Of a stretch of 18,653 nucleotides of DNA, positions 8,321 to 17,028 are shown piece after piece; position 1 is the first letter of the stretch, and each line of letters begins with the position of its first letter. Location: positions 1 through 18,653 of the forward strand of contig CAMZKQ010000082.1 of NCBI GenBank assembly GCA_947311265.1, given 5' to 3'. Made by a program: the position numbers and the translations under genes. The notes beneath the pieces were generated by a model that made no database searches, had not been told where the DNA came from, and worked only from the letters and a program-made list of their open reading frames with translations. This DNA is from an uncultured Chlorobiota bacterium (GTDB taxonomy: Bacteria; Bacteroidota; Bacteroidia; Bacteroidales; JAADGE01).

Positions 8321-10559
8321 TTTACTCTTTTTATTTAAGCCTGTAAACTCTTGTTACTGGGGCCCTTACCCAGAAGATATACGCATGTGGATTTTTAATC
8401 CACTATCGGTAAGTTCGCCAGAGGTTAGTGATTTTTTTTATACCACACAGCTTTTTGGCGATAAATTATTCGCCGTTCCTGATGAGAATATTCAGGCTTG
8501 GTACGAGTATTTTGATAGAAAAGTAAATAAAGCACACATTGCTAATTACATTTACAAATTACCTCTAAAAGATTTAAAAGCTATCCAAAGAGATATTAAA
8601 ACAGGTGAAAGCCCCATTTTAAATTCATTAGCCTTACACTTGGCAGTTACTAAAAATCAGACATTTGCAGATTATTTTGTTTTTGCAAAAGAGGTTGAAA
8701 TTCTACTTAACCCAAAGAGTGATGACTATTGGATAAACGTACCGCTGGATATTCCCGAAATAAAAAAACTAATTCCGGTAGCTATAAAAAAAGCAAAAAA
8801 AAGCAAATCCAATTTTTTGAAAATACGATATGCCTACCAAGCCATTGTACTACTGCGATACGCAGGAAATTACAAAAAGCTAATAAAATATTATAATAAA
8901 CAATTTCTGAAATTGAACAATAAGAAACCGAATATTTTAAACTTTTGGGCATTGGCCTATGTTGCGTATGCACAGATAGAACTCGGAAAAAAAGAAGAGG
9001 GGCAAAAGAACCTCTTGAAATTATTTTGTAATTCAAACGCCAAAAAAAGATGGGCAGATTTGCTTATTGATAAAAAATATTTTGAGAATAATTATAATTC
9101 ACTTTCAGCAAAGAGTAAGTTTTACTGGACCATTTTTAAAGCATATCACAACTCCGGGAAAGCCCTTATAGGGCTTAAAAAAACAGCCAATTATGATGCC
9201 AATCATCCTGATTTTCAAGTACTACTAGGAAGAGAGATTAACAAATTGGAAGATTGGCTACTGACCAGAGAGCATTTTGGCGAAACGGCAATTATCCTAA
9301 ATAAGAAAAAGAAGCAGGTATCTGAAAACTACAACTCTGATTTTGAGTACCTTGGCAAATTTATAAAATTTGTAAAAATAATAGCAGAAAAACAAAATGT
9401 CAAAAATAGTTTTAGAACTTATGCCTTACTTGCCCACCTTTATCTCTTGCAAAAAGAGCCCAAAATGGCATTGAAATATTTGAGAAAAGCAAAGCAAATG
9501 CCCAGCTATCAGCCAGATTTAGAGCCACAAATTCGCTATACAAGAATTTTGGCAAACACATTAGCTGCCAAGCAGTTTGATGCTAAGTTTGAACAGAAAA
9601 TTGGACTAGATATTCTTTGGTTAGAAAAACAAAATCAGGATAATACCCGCCTGTTTTCAAATTTGATGCTGGTGCTACACAAAGCCTATGATAGAAAAAA
9701 AATGTATGCTAAAGCAGCCATGTTTCTATGCAATGACTTATGCGGAAATCGAAATCGCTATAACCGCTGGCAAGATTTTAGCTCGCCCCATTTTTATTTG
9801 GATAAATATGCAAGCACCGTAGAAGTACTTAATTTTATAAACTTGGCTTTCTCTGAAAATAAGTCAGCCTTGGAAAGTTTTTTGTTTAAAAACTTTAAAG
9901 AAACTAAAGACAGGTATTATGATTTGGCAGGTACTATAGAACTACGGAAGGATAATTTAAAGAAGGCACTATCGCTTTTTGAAAAGGTAAATCTGCACTA
10001 CTGGAAGAGCAAAAAAAGCTACCAAACTTACCTGAAAAATAACCCATTTATTTTCCAAACAGAAAGCCCACAAGCTAGAAAATACGACAATACAAAGCCC
10101 GAATTATTTATAAGTAAAGCCTTTTTTACTAAAAAATTAATCGAATTTAAAGCACAATATAAACAAGAAAAATATGCCAAACGAAAATCAGAATTGGCTT
10201 ATTTGCTCGCTACTGCCTATTATAACATGAGCTATAGTGGCACTAATTGGCACTACTTGGCTTACGGAAAAGCAAGTAGTGGAGGCGAATTATTACATAC
10301 AGGGCATAATAGTTTTATCAACAAAAATTATTCAACTTGCTCAAAATCAATTCAATATTTTGAACAAGCATACAAATTAGCAACGGATATTAACCAAAAA
10401 GCAGAATTTTTATTTACCCTTGCAAGTGTGCAGAATACAGCTAATAATTTCCCGAACCTAAAAACAAAACAACCCAATACTTTTGCCAAATCTTTAAGAG
10501 CTGATAATGATGCCTATAGCTTTTATTTGGAAGTCTGCCCTGGGCTAAAATATTTTTAG
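8256..10559 (+). CDS. Exported helical-repeat (TPR-like) protein of unknown function
   Basis: The 767-residue protein starts at an ATG lying inside the previous gene in another frame. It begins with a basic stretch and a hydrophobic core (about residues 17-27), then V-N-S-C-Y-W-G-P-Y-P-E-D. This could be a Sec signal or, with a poor lipobox, a lipoprotein with Cys33. An N-terminal C-x-W-G-x-Y-P-E-D-x-R-x-x-x-F-x-P motif recalls a Bacteroidota family of large uncharacterised exported proteins. The remainder is helix-rich with TPR-like pairs, for example Y-A-L-L-A-H-L-Y-L-L-Q-K-E-P-K-M-A-L-K-Y-L-R-K-A at about residues 388-411 and a Y-x-x-A-x-x-L motif near the C-terminus. I see no catalytic signature. 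The 65-base overlap with the lipoprotein gene implies co-translation, and a joint surface or periplasmic role is inferred. Confidence 0.7.
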   Translation: MTIKIQTIFLAKNWKKYILIISLLFLFKPVNSCYWGPYPEDIRMWIFNPLSVSSPEVSDFFYTTQLFGDKLFAVPDENIQAWYEYFDRKVNKAHIANYIYKLPLKDLKAIQRDIKTGESPILNSLALHLAVTKNQTFADYFVFAKEVEILLNPKSDDYWINVPLDIPEIKKLIPVAIKKAKKSKSNFLKIRYAYQAIVLLRYAGNYKKLIKYYNKQFLKLNNKKPNILNFWALAYVAYAQIELGKKEEGQKNLLKLFCNSNAKKRWADLLIDKKYFENNYNSLSAKSKFYWTIFKAYHNSGKALIGLKKTANYDANHPDFQVLLGREINKLEDWLLTREHFGETAIILNKKKKQVSENYNSDFEYLGKFIKFVKIIAEKQNVKNSFRTYALLAHLYLLQKEPKMALKYLRKAKQMPSYQPDLEPQIRYTRILANTLAAKQFDAKFEQKIGLDILWLEKQNQDNTRLFSNLMLVLHKAYDRKKMYAKAAMFLCNDLCGNRNRYNRWQDFSSPHFYLDKYASTVEVLNFINLAFSENKSALESFLFKNFKETKDRYYDLAGTIELRKDNLKKALSLFEKVNLHYWKSKKSYQTYLKNNPFIFQTESPQARKYDNTKPELFISKAFFTKKLIEFKAQYKQEKYAKRKSELAYLLATAYYNMSYSGTNWHYLAYGKASSGGELLHTGHNSFINKNYSTCSKSIQYFEQAYKLATDINQKAEFLFTLASVQNTANNFPNLKTKQPNTFAKSLRADNDAYSFYLEVCPGLKYF

Positions 10560-10605
10560 CTAAAAAAAGGAAACACATAAATAACAATAATTAATAACTA
10601 GCTTA

Positions 10606-13600
10606 ATGCACAACTACCAAAACGACACATCAAAATTTATTGCCAAATACCTGCTTGCTACGGCAATACTTTTTCCAATGGCTATGCTTTTGCGGTTTTG
10701 TGCACCTGATGTTAAAGAAATAAAAATCCTAACTGCACCATTTTTAAAATCTACAGAGCAAGAGGCTGATTCGCTCCTGAAACTAATGTCAGACCAAGAA
10801 ATAATTAACCAACTTATATTTTTTGATGCCGGAAAAATTGACTCCGTAAAGCCTGCACAAACCAAATTTGGAGGCATAATTTACACCACAGATTCGCTCT
10901 CTTTTCATAAGAGAATTATTACTAAAATTAAAGGGGAACAACAACTACCAGCACTCGTTTCTTTTTTGCAAGACGGATTATTCCCTGAATTTGTATTTAA
11001 AGATTTTCCAAATTTACAGACACTAAATGCGGTTGCAGACGACTCTATTTCAATTATATACCAAAAGCTTGCCACTGAAGTTGCAAATTATTTAGGACAA
11101 GATTTCGCCTTTCTTCCACACCAAAAATCCTACAGAAATGATACTGTTTACACTTTGCAATCCATTAAAAATCGAGAAAGTATAATAAAAACCTATCAAA
11201 ACAAAGGGGTAATTACTTGCCTAAAAGAGAGCGATTTTTTTAAAAACGACTCCTTAGCAAGTGCTTTTAATCAGCAAATATTTGAGCAAGGACTATCGGC
11301 AGTTTTGCTTGATAACAATGCCGATACTAGCCAATTTGCAGTACGAAAAAAACTATACAATAAGCACAAATTTGGAGGAATAACTCTTGCTAAGCTCCCT
11401 GAAAACAACAAAAACTTGCAAGATACCCTAGAGGCTATTTTATTAAACGGTGCAGAAATGCTATTGAGCAAAGACCCCAATAAACTTATTGAAACCATAA
11501 ATTATTTATTGAGTTCGGGAAAAATTACAAAGGAAATTATTGCACAAAAAGCAAAAAAAGTAATTCAGGCAAAACTTTGGGTGGCTAAAAAAATAGAGCC
11601 TAATTTAGACACTATTACTACTCTCGAAAAAAGTTTAAATACCGAGTTGCTAAAACGAAAAATAGTAAAGAAATCAATAGTCGTTATTAAAAATAAAAAA
11701 AATATAATCCCCTATAAAGGTCTAAAATACAAGAGCTTTGAACTACTAGTGCTAGGTACAGAAAAACTTAAAAATTTTGAAAAGCACCTTAATTATTACC
11801 ACAAAATTTCAACTAAATTTATAGATATTGAGAAAAAAGATTTTATAAAGCAAATAAAACAGAGGAATAAAAAAAGTAGATTAATTATTGCATTTAATAA
11901 CTATTCACCAGATACACTAGCCTTAAAAAAAATACAAGCCCTTCTAGCAAATTCAAAATCAGTACTTTTAAACTTTAAAAAACTTAAAAATATAGAGCTT
12001 ATTGACTCTGCAAAAACCATTATTCAAGCTTTTGGGAACAGTAACTTGGAGCAACAATATGCAGCAGAACTACTTTTTGGAGGCATTTCGGTAGCTGGTC
12101 GTTTGCCCGAGCCGGTTGCTAATTTCCCTTTCGGGAAGAAAATAAAAACAAAAAAAACGCGCATTTCTCAAGGGATTCCCGAGGAGGTAGGGGCAAAATC
12201 AGAGATTTTAGCCGCCATAGATTCTATTGCACTAGATGCCATTAGGCACGGAGTATTCCCTGGTTGCCAAGTATTTGCAATAAAAAGTGGGCAAGTACTT
12301 TGGGATAAATCCTATGGCTACCAAACCTATTCTAGGCGAAACAAAATTACCGCCGACGATATTTACGACATTGCATCACTTACAAAAATTGCAGGAGCAA
12401 CTCTTGCGGCAATGAAAATGTTTGACACCGGAAAAATGCACTCCAACGATGTGTTGGGCAAATTTTTTAGAGATACAAAAATCGAATACACACGTATAAA
12501 ACCCGATACAATTATTAATTTAGACACCCTCTTTTTCGAAGATATAAAAAATTGGAAAAAACTGTTACGCCACCAAGACACTGTGCATATCAACGACTCC
12601 ATGTTTTTGGCATACGATACACTCATTGTTACTGCCACCCCCCGCAACAATATTTTTAAAGTAAAATTGAAACATTTGCTCACCCATTCATCAGGAATTT
12701 CACCCTCTTTGCCAATTTTGCCCTACCTTTTGTACAGGAATAATTACTGGAAAAAATATAAACAACTAAAAAAAGCCTATGAAGATAGCCTCGCCAATGG
12801 CTTCGATTCGGCAACATTTAATGTAAACCCGAGGCAGGAAATTCAAAAAGTATTCGATAATATGTACACCACAAAATGGATAAAGGACAGTGCGGAAGTA
12901 CAGATTGCCAAAAACTTTTATCTACAAAATCACTATTTTGATACCCTTTGGCGGGATACAAAGCAGCTGCGAGTTTACTCTCGCCGAATTTATCAGTACA
13001 GCGATGTAAATATGATTTTGTTGCAGCAGGCCATTGATTCAGCAAACAGAAAATCAATAGACCGCTATTTGAAAGATAATTTTTATAAAGATTTAGGATT
13101 ACAAACTATTGGTTACAAGCCACTTAAACGATTTCCGAGAAGCCGAATTGTACCTACCGAAAACGAAAAGTTTTGGCGAAAACAACTCTTGCTAGGATAT
13201 GTACACGACCCCTCGGCTGCCCTTTTAGGCGGCGTATCTGGTAATGCAGGGCTATTTACCAACGCTCACGATTTAGGCATCATTGGGCAAATGTGGCTAA
13301 ACGGTGGTTCGTATGGTGGGAAAACTTTTTTGAGCAGAAGCATTGTAAATAAATTTACACGCCGGCAAGAAGATAGCCACCGAGGGCTGGGTTTTAACAA
13401 GCCTGGTCGCCACTCAATAATTGGCGATGGTGCACCCAAAAGTTCCTACGGACATACCGGATTTACAGGCACCTGTATGTGGATAGACCCCGAAAACGAG
13501 ATTGTATATATTTTCTTATCCAACCGGGTACACCCAAGTGCAAAAAACTGGCGAATAAATCGCTACAAAATAAGACAAAAAATACATACCGAAATTTATA

Positions 13601-13614
13601 AATCTATAAAATAA
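10606..13614 (+). CDS. GH3-like (probably inactive) domain fused to serine beta-lactamase-like hydrolase
   Basis: The 1002-residue protein has one N-terminal hydrophobic segment (about 13-28), so it is anchored in or exported across the inner membrane. Residues ~50-330 follow the GH3/NagZ barrel order (M-S-D-Q-E-I-I-N-Q-L, F-G-G-I-I-Y, N-G-A-E-M-L-L). However, the K-H-F-P-G-H-G motif is absent, and the segment that should hold the Asp nucleophile reads G-G-I-T-L-A-K-L (Ala262). Residues ~340-505 resemble the GH3 C-terminal domain, ending in L-F-G-G-I-S-V-A-G-R-L-P. Residues ~535-1000 are a class C beta-lactamase/penicillin-binding-protein-like hydrolase with S591-L-T-K594, Y798-S-D and H950-T-G. 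Active GH3-beta-lactamase fusions are known in Bacteroidota and are thought to act on peptidoglycan. Here only the serine hydrolase looks active, and antibiotic resistance is not implied. Confidence 0.85.
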   Translation: MHNYQNDTSKFIAKYLLATAILFPMAMLLRFCAPDVKEIKILTAPFLKSTEQEADSLLKLMSDQEIINQLIFFDAGKIDSVKPAQTKFGGIIYTTDSLSFHKRIITKIKGEQQLPALVSFLQDGLFPEFVFKDFPNLQTLNAVADDSISIIYQKLATEVANYLGQDFAFLPHQKSYRNDTVYTLQSIKNRESIIKTYQNKGVITCLKESDFFKNDSLASAFNQQIFEQGLSAVLLDNNADTSQFAVRKKLYNKHKFGGITLAKLPENNKNLQDTLEAILLNGAEMLLSKDPNKLIETINYLLSSGKITKEIIAQKAKKVIQAKLWVAKKIEPNLDTITTLEKSLNTELLKRKIVKKSIVVIKNKKNIIPYKGLKYKSFELLVLGTEKLKNFEKHLNYYHKISTKFIDIEKKDFIKQIKQRNKKSRLIIAFNNYSPDTLALKKIQALLANSKSVLLNFKKLKNIELIDSAKTIIQAFGNSNLEQQYAAELLFGGISVAGRLPEPVANFPFGKKIKTKKTRISQGIPEEVGAKSEILAAIDSIALDAIRHGVFPGCQVFAIKSGQVLWDKSYGYQTYSRRNKITADDIYDIASLTKIAGATLAAMKMFDTGKMHSNDVLGKFFRDTKIEYTRIKPDTIINLDTLFFEDIKNWKKLLRHQDTVHINDSMFLAYDTLIVTATPRNNIFKVKLKHLLTHSSGISPSLPILPYLLYRNNYWKKYKQLKKAYEDSLANGFDSATFNVNPRQEIQKVFDNMYTTKWIKDSAEVQIAKNFYLQNHYFDTLWRDTKQLRVYSRRIYQYSDVNMILLQQAIDSANRKSIDRYLKDNFYKDLGLQTIGYKPLKRFPRSRIVPTENEKFWRKQLLLGYVHDPSAALLGGVSGNAGLFTNAHDLGIIGQMWLNGGSYGGKTFLSRSIVNKFTRRQEDSHRGLGFNKPGRHSIIGDGAPKSSYGHTGFTGTCMWIDPENEIVYIFLSNRVHPSAKNWRINRYKIRQKIHTEIYKSIK

Positions 13615-13632
13615 GAAGATTAATAACAGTAG

Positions 13633-13991
13633 ATGAAAGGACTTACTTTAAAAGGGAGAAAAGTCATAATAAAAAAAACTATAGCGGTAGAGACCCAAGA
13701 AAAGACGCCTCAGAAAAATTCAGAATATCAAAAGAAAAACAAAAGAAACTAATTCAGTTTATAACAGATAATGAGTTAGATACATCAATTACCGAAAAGC
13801 AGCCAGCCAGAGAAATAGGAATTTCTACGGTTTTAAACTTTGAAATAATTACCCCAAAGAAATCTAAAATAGAGATAAGCGGGCAAAGTCGTTTTTGGGG
13901 CAAACAATCATATGAAAAAAAAACAAATATCGAAAATTTAGATATTTTATATAGTGCAGAAGACTTTATAAGGTATATTGAAGACTTATAA
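13633..13991 (+). CDS. Small hypothetical gene, frame apparently broken at an A8 run
   Basis: The ~400-base stretch 13615-14012 holds a good coding frame of 103 residues ending at the TAA 13989-13991. It contains Y-S-G-R-D-P-R-K-D-A, I-S-G-Q-S-R-F-W-G-K and N-L-D-I-L-Y-S-A-E-D-F-I. This frame has no ATG, GTG or TTG start and is open back only to 13602. An ATG at 13633, 18 bases after the preceding stop, lies in another frame (M-K-G-L-T-L-K-G-R-K-V-I-I-K-K). One extra A in the run 13671-13678 would join both into a ~119-residue lysine-rich protein. Read without that base, the ATG frame stops at 13750-13752 after 39 residues. I do not recognise the family. The break could be a sequencing error, decay or transcriptional slippage. 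Confidence 0.45.
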
Positions 13992-14012
13992 TAATATCAA
14001 AATAAATAAGAA

Positions 14013-14204
14013 ATGGCTGATATAACAATGTGCAATGGGCTCGATTGCCCAGTAAAAGAAGAGTGTAAGCGGTTTACGGCAACACCAGATGCCCGGCAAG
14101 TTCGCTTTTCCGAAATGCCTTGTAAAATTGAAAACGCAAAATTTTATTGCCAATACTACTGGGGAACAAATTCTGAAATTCAGTTTGGCATACCTTTAAA
14201 ATAA
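14013..14204 (+). CDS. Small cysteine-rich protein, possible metal binding
   Basis: The 63-residue protein starts with ATG at 14013, 21 bases after the previous frame ends. Five cysteines (7, 12, 18, 37 and 46) lie in the pattern C-x4-C-x5-C-x18-C-x8-C, with C-P-V-K-E-E-C, R-F-T-A-T and C-Q-Y-Y-W-G motifs. I recall similar short proteins of unknown function in Bacteroidota with C-P-x-K-E-x-C and a terminal C-x-x-[FY]-W-G segment. Zinc or an iron-sulfur centre is a reasonable guess but unproven. No signal peptide is present, so it is probably cytoplasmic. It ends 8 bases from the convergent mutS stop. Confidence 0.7.
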   Translation: MADITMCNGLDCPVKEECKRFTATPDARQVRFSEMPCKIENAKFYCQYYWGTNSEIQFGIPLK

Positions 14205-14212
14205 AAGGGTAG

Positions 14213-16828
14213 CTACTTCAAGCTCAAATGTTTTTTAATTTCATTGAGTTTCATAAGTGCGTCCATGGGCGTTAGGTGGTCGATGTCCAAATTTTCAATT
14301 TCCTTGCGAACCTGTGAGAGGACTGGGTCGTCCAGCTGAAAAAAGCTGAGTTGCATGCCTTCCCTGCCAGCAGCAAGCTCTTTTGTTTTCTCTTTCAGGT
14401 CTTCTTTTTTGTGCGATTTTTCTAATTCTGAAAGAATTATATTGGCTCGTTTTACCACACTTTTTGGCGTACCTGCCAATTTTGCCACATGGATACCAAA
14501 ACTATGCTCGCTGCCTCCTGCCACTAATTTCCGCAAGAAAATAATTTTATTTTTAATCTCCTTTACAGAAACGTTGAAATTTTTAATCCGTTTAAAGGAT
14601 TTTGTCATCTCATTAAGTTCGTGATAATGCGTTGCAAAAAGAGTTTTTGCTCTTGCATTTTTACTTTCGTGGATATGCTCCACAATTGCCCAAGCAATTG
14701 ATATTCCATCGTAAGTACTTGTGCCTCTGCCTAATTCGTCAAAAAGAATAAGGCTTTTTTGTGATAAATTATTAAGGATACTTGCTGCCTCATTCATCTC
14801 TACCATAAAAGTAGATTCGCCCGAAGAGATATTATCCGAAGCCCCCACACGGGTAAAGATTTTATCCACCAAGCCAATTTCAGCACTATCGGCAGGCACG
14901 AACGAGCCAATTTGTGCCAAAAGCACAATCAAAGCCGTTTGCCGAAGCAAGGCAGATTTACCCGCCATGTTGGGGCCTGTTACAATTATAATCTGTTGAG
15001 TATCAGTGTCAAGGAAAACATCATTGGCAATGTATGGGTCGTCCACCGCAAGTTGTTGCTCAATAACAGGGTGCCTGCCTCCTTTTATATTTAGCACATC
15101 AGACTCGTCTAATTGGGGGCGAACATAATTATTTTCTTCTGCCGTAAGGGCAAAAGAGTTCATGCAATCCAAGTGTGCCACTTGCATACCGTTGGTTTGT
15201 ATAATGGGGATATAGTCGGCAAGGCTAAGTACCAAGTCGTTAAAAATGCGGGTTTCCAAAGCTAAGATTTTATCTTCTGCACCCAAAATTTTATCCTCAT
15301 ACTCCTTTAATTCTTGATTGATATACCGCTCCGAACTCACCAAAGTTTGCTTGCGAGTCCATTCTTCTGGCACTTGGTTTTTGTATTTATTTCGCACTTC
15401 AAAATAGTAGCCAAATACATTATTGAAACTAATTTTTAGCGATGCAATGCCTGTTTTGTAGGCTAATTCTCGTTGCATATTTGCCAAATAATCTTTGCCC
15501 GAGCCTGATATTTTCCGCAATTCGTCCAGCTCCTCAGAAACGCCTGCGGCGATGGCTTTGCCTTTTGATACGTGTACTGGTGGGTCTTGGTGTATTTCTT
15601 TTTCTATCCGTGTGCGGATATTTTCGCAAGGGTTTAGGCTGTCTGCTATTTTTTGCAAAATTGGGCTGCCTGATTTTTGGCAAAGCTGCTTTATATCTTC
15701 AATCGCAAAGAGTGCATTTTTGAGCTGTGCCACATCTCGTGGAGAAATTCTTTGCGAAGCAATTTTGGAGTTCATGCGTTCCAAATCGCCTGTTTGTTTA
15801 ATGAGCTTTCTTAGTTGGGTTTGTTGCTCTTTGTTTTTTAAAAAATAGGCTACTGTATCTTGCCGTTCGGTAATGGGTTGTAAATTTTTCAGCGGTAGCG
15901 AAAGTAACCGCCGCATGAGCCTTGCTCCGGGGGGGGAGCTGGTTTTGTCAATCACGTTAAGTACGGTATTTGTACCTTCGTAGCCTGCCCCAAAAAGCTC
16001 CAAATTTCGGATTGTAAATTTATCCAACCAAACATAATTGTCTTCTTCTATTCTTGATATTCTTGTAATGTGCTTAATATCACGATGTTCTGTAAGGTCA
16101 AGGTACTGCAAGGCAGCCCCAGCAGCTGTTACGCCGAGCTGCATTTCGTGTACTCCAAATCCTTTTAGCGAGGCGGTGTCAAATTGGCGGAGGAGGCGGT
16201 CTTTTGCATTTTCGTTTTCGTATGCCCAATCTTCAATTTTGAAGGTGTAATATTTATTGCCGAAGAGCTCTTCAAAGCGTTCGGTTCTGCTGCGTTCGTG
16301 CAGAATTTCTTTGGGCGAAAAGCTGCTTAATAGTTTGTCTATGTACTCAAAAGAGCCTTCGGCAAGGTAAAATTCGCCTGTTGATATGTCTAGAAAAGCA
16401 ACGCCTGCACCGTGCTTGTCGATATTTACGCAAGCCAAAAAATTGTTTTCTCGGTGGTCTAAGACATTGTCGCTTAGAGTAACTCCGGGGGTTACGAGTT
16501 CGGTTACTCCTCGCTTTACAATTTTTTTTGTAATTTTTGGGTCTTCTAGTTGCTCGCAAATGGCTACTCGCTGCCCGGCTCTTACGAGTTTTGGCAAATA
16601 GGTATCCACCGCATGGTAAGGAAATCCTGCGAGTTCAATTGTGCGTCCTTTGCCGTTGGCTCGTTTTGTGAGTGTGATGCCAAGTATTTCGGAGGCTTTT
16701 ATGGCATCTTGTGCAAACATTTCGTAAAAATCGCCGACTCTAAAAAACAAAATTGCATCAGGGTGCTTTGCTTTTATCTGGTTGTACTGCTTCATTAAGG
16801 GCGTTTCTGCGTAGGTCTGCTTTGCCAT
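14213..16828 (-). CDS. mutS: DNA mismatch repair protein MutS
   Basis: The 871-residue length is normal for bacterial MutS1. The protein binds mismatches and small loops and, through ATP-dependent clamping, recruits MutL. The mismatch-reading F-x-E motif is F34-Y-E36 in G-D-F-Y-E-M-F. The connector and lever/clamp domains follow, and the ATPase carries Walker A G618-P-N-M-A-G-K-S625, Walker B L-I-L-F-D697-E698 and the MutS signature D-E-L-G-R-G-T-S-T-Y-D-G, then T-H-Y-H-E-L. The usual C-terminal extension is present, ending at 14213. ATG at 16828 precedes the family start A-x-x-T-P-L-M-K-Q-Y. It is transcribed alone, with a promoter region at 16829-17028. It is intact, so there is no sign of a mutator state at this locus. 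Confidence 0.97.
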   Translation of the reverse strand: MAKQTYAETPLMKQYNQIKAKHPDAILFFRVGDFYEMFAQDAIKASEILGITLTKRANGKGRTIELAGFPYHAVDTYLPKLVRAGQRVAICEQLEDPKITKKIVKRGVTELVTPGVTLSDNVLDHRENNFLACVNIDKHGAGVAFLDISTGEFYLAEGSFEYIDKLLSSFSPKEILHERSRTERFEELFGNKYYTFKIEDWAYENENAKDRLLRQFDTASLKGFGVHEMQLGVTAAGAALQYLDLTEHRDIKHITRISRIEEDNYVWLDKFTIRNLELFGAGYEGTNTVLNVIDKTSSPPGARLMRRLLSLPLKNLQPITERQDTVAYFLKNKEQQTQLRKLIKQTGDLERMNSKIASQRISPRDVAQLKNALFAIEDIKQLCQKSGSPILQKIADSLNPCENIRTRIEKEIHQDPPVHVSKGKAIAAGVSEELDELRKISGSGKDYLANMQRELAYKTGIASLKISFNNVFGYYFEVRNKYKNQVPEEWTRKQTLVSSERYINQELKEYEDKILGAEDKILALETRIFNDLVLSLADYIPIIQTNGMQVAHLDCMNSFALTAEENNYVRPQLDESDVLNIKGGRHPVIEQQLAVDDPYIANDVFLDTDTQQIIIVTGPNMAGKSALLRQTALIVLLAQIGSFVPADSAEIGLVDKIFTRVGASDNISSGESTFMVEMNEAASILNNLSQKSLILFDELGRGTSTYDGISIAWAIVEHIHESKNARAKTLFATHYHELNEMTKSFKRIKNFNVSVKEIKNKIIFLRKLVAGGSEHSFGIHVAKLAGTPKSVVKRANIILSELEKSHKKEDLKEKTKELAAGREGMQLSFFQLDDPVLSQVRKEIENLDIDHLTPMDALMKLNEIKKHLSLK

Positions 16829-16852
16829 TTATTTTCTTTTAGGTGTTAAAAT

Positions 16853-16887
16853 CAAAAGTATAAAAAATAGGGCATAGAAAAAAACAA
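16853..16887 (-). promoter_or_regulatory. Second, start-proximal candidate promoter for mutS
   Basis: Read on the minus strand, TACTTTTG (16860-16853) matches TAnnTTTG exactly and a TTG sits at 16887-16885. The spacing of 24 bases is longer than the usual 19-21, so it is weaker than the upstream candidate. It would give a very short leader of about 17 bases. Confidence 0.35.
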
Positions 16888-16936
16888 GTTTTGCAATTTA
16901 ATGGGGCGGTTTTGAAATAATATAAATTTGTCATAC

Positions 16937-16966
16937 CAAATTTAATTTGCTACTTTAAAGTTGCAA
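16937..16966 (-). promoter_or_regulatory. Strong Bacteroidota promoter match upstream of mutS
   Basis: Read on the minus strand: TTG at 16966-16964, exactly 19 bases, then TAAATTTG at 16944-16937. This is a full match to the Bacteroidota primary-sigma consensus TTG-N19-TAnnTTTG. Transcription would start near 16931, leaving a leader of about 100 bases before the mutS ATG at 16828. A 20-bp palindrome covers its upstream half. Confidence 0.6.
16947..16966. repeat. 20-bp palindrome overlapping the mutS promoter
   Basis: The 20 bases from 16947 read TTGC-T-ACTTTAAAGT-T-GCAA, a perfect dyad apart from one mismatched pair (16951/16962). It covers the -33 TTG and most of the spacer of the promoter, a position typical of a repressor operator. 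It could also be a chance AT-rich dyad. Confidence 0.5.
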
Positions 16967-17028
16967 GTTATTATGCTAAGATAATGTATCGAGTGGGGTA
17001 TGATACTTTTTGGGGAGGAGTGAATTTG

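Noticed and set aside
10553..10566. TTTTTAGCTAAAAA palindrome at the end of the helical-repeat gene as terminator
   Set aside because: It is almost all A/T, overlaps the stop codon and lacks a stable GC stem; not convincing.
12140..13614. Beta-lactam resistance gene
   Set aside because: The serine-hydrolase motifs belong to the broad class C/penicillin-binding-protein-like family and the domain is fused to a GH3-like region, so a cell-wall role is more likely.
15442..15848. Plus-strand open frames inside mutS
   Set aside because: They are antisense to conserved MutS coding sequence, overlap each other and show no domain or start context.
16931..17003. TCATACC / GGTATGA inverted repeat as a small RNA or leader structure
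   Set aside because: The seven-base arms are 59 bases apart with no supporting internal structure; chance is likely.
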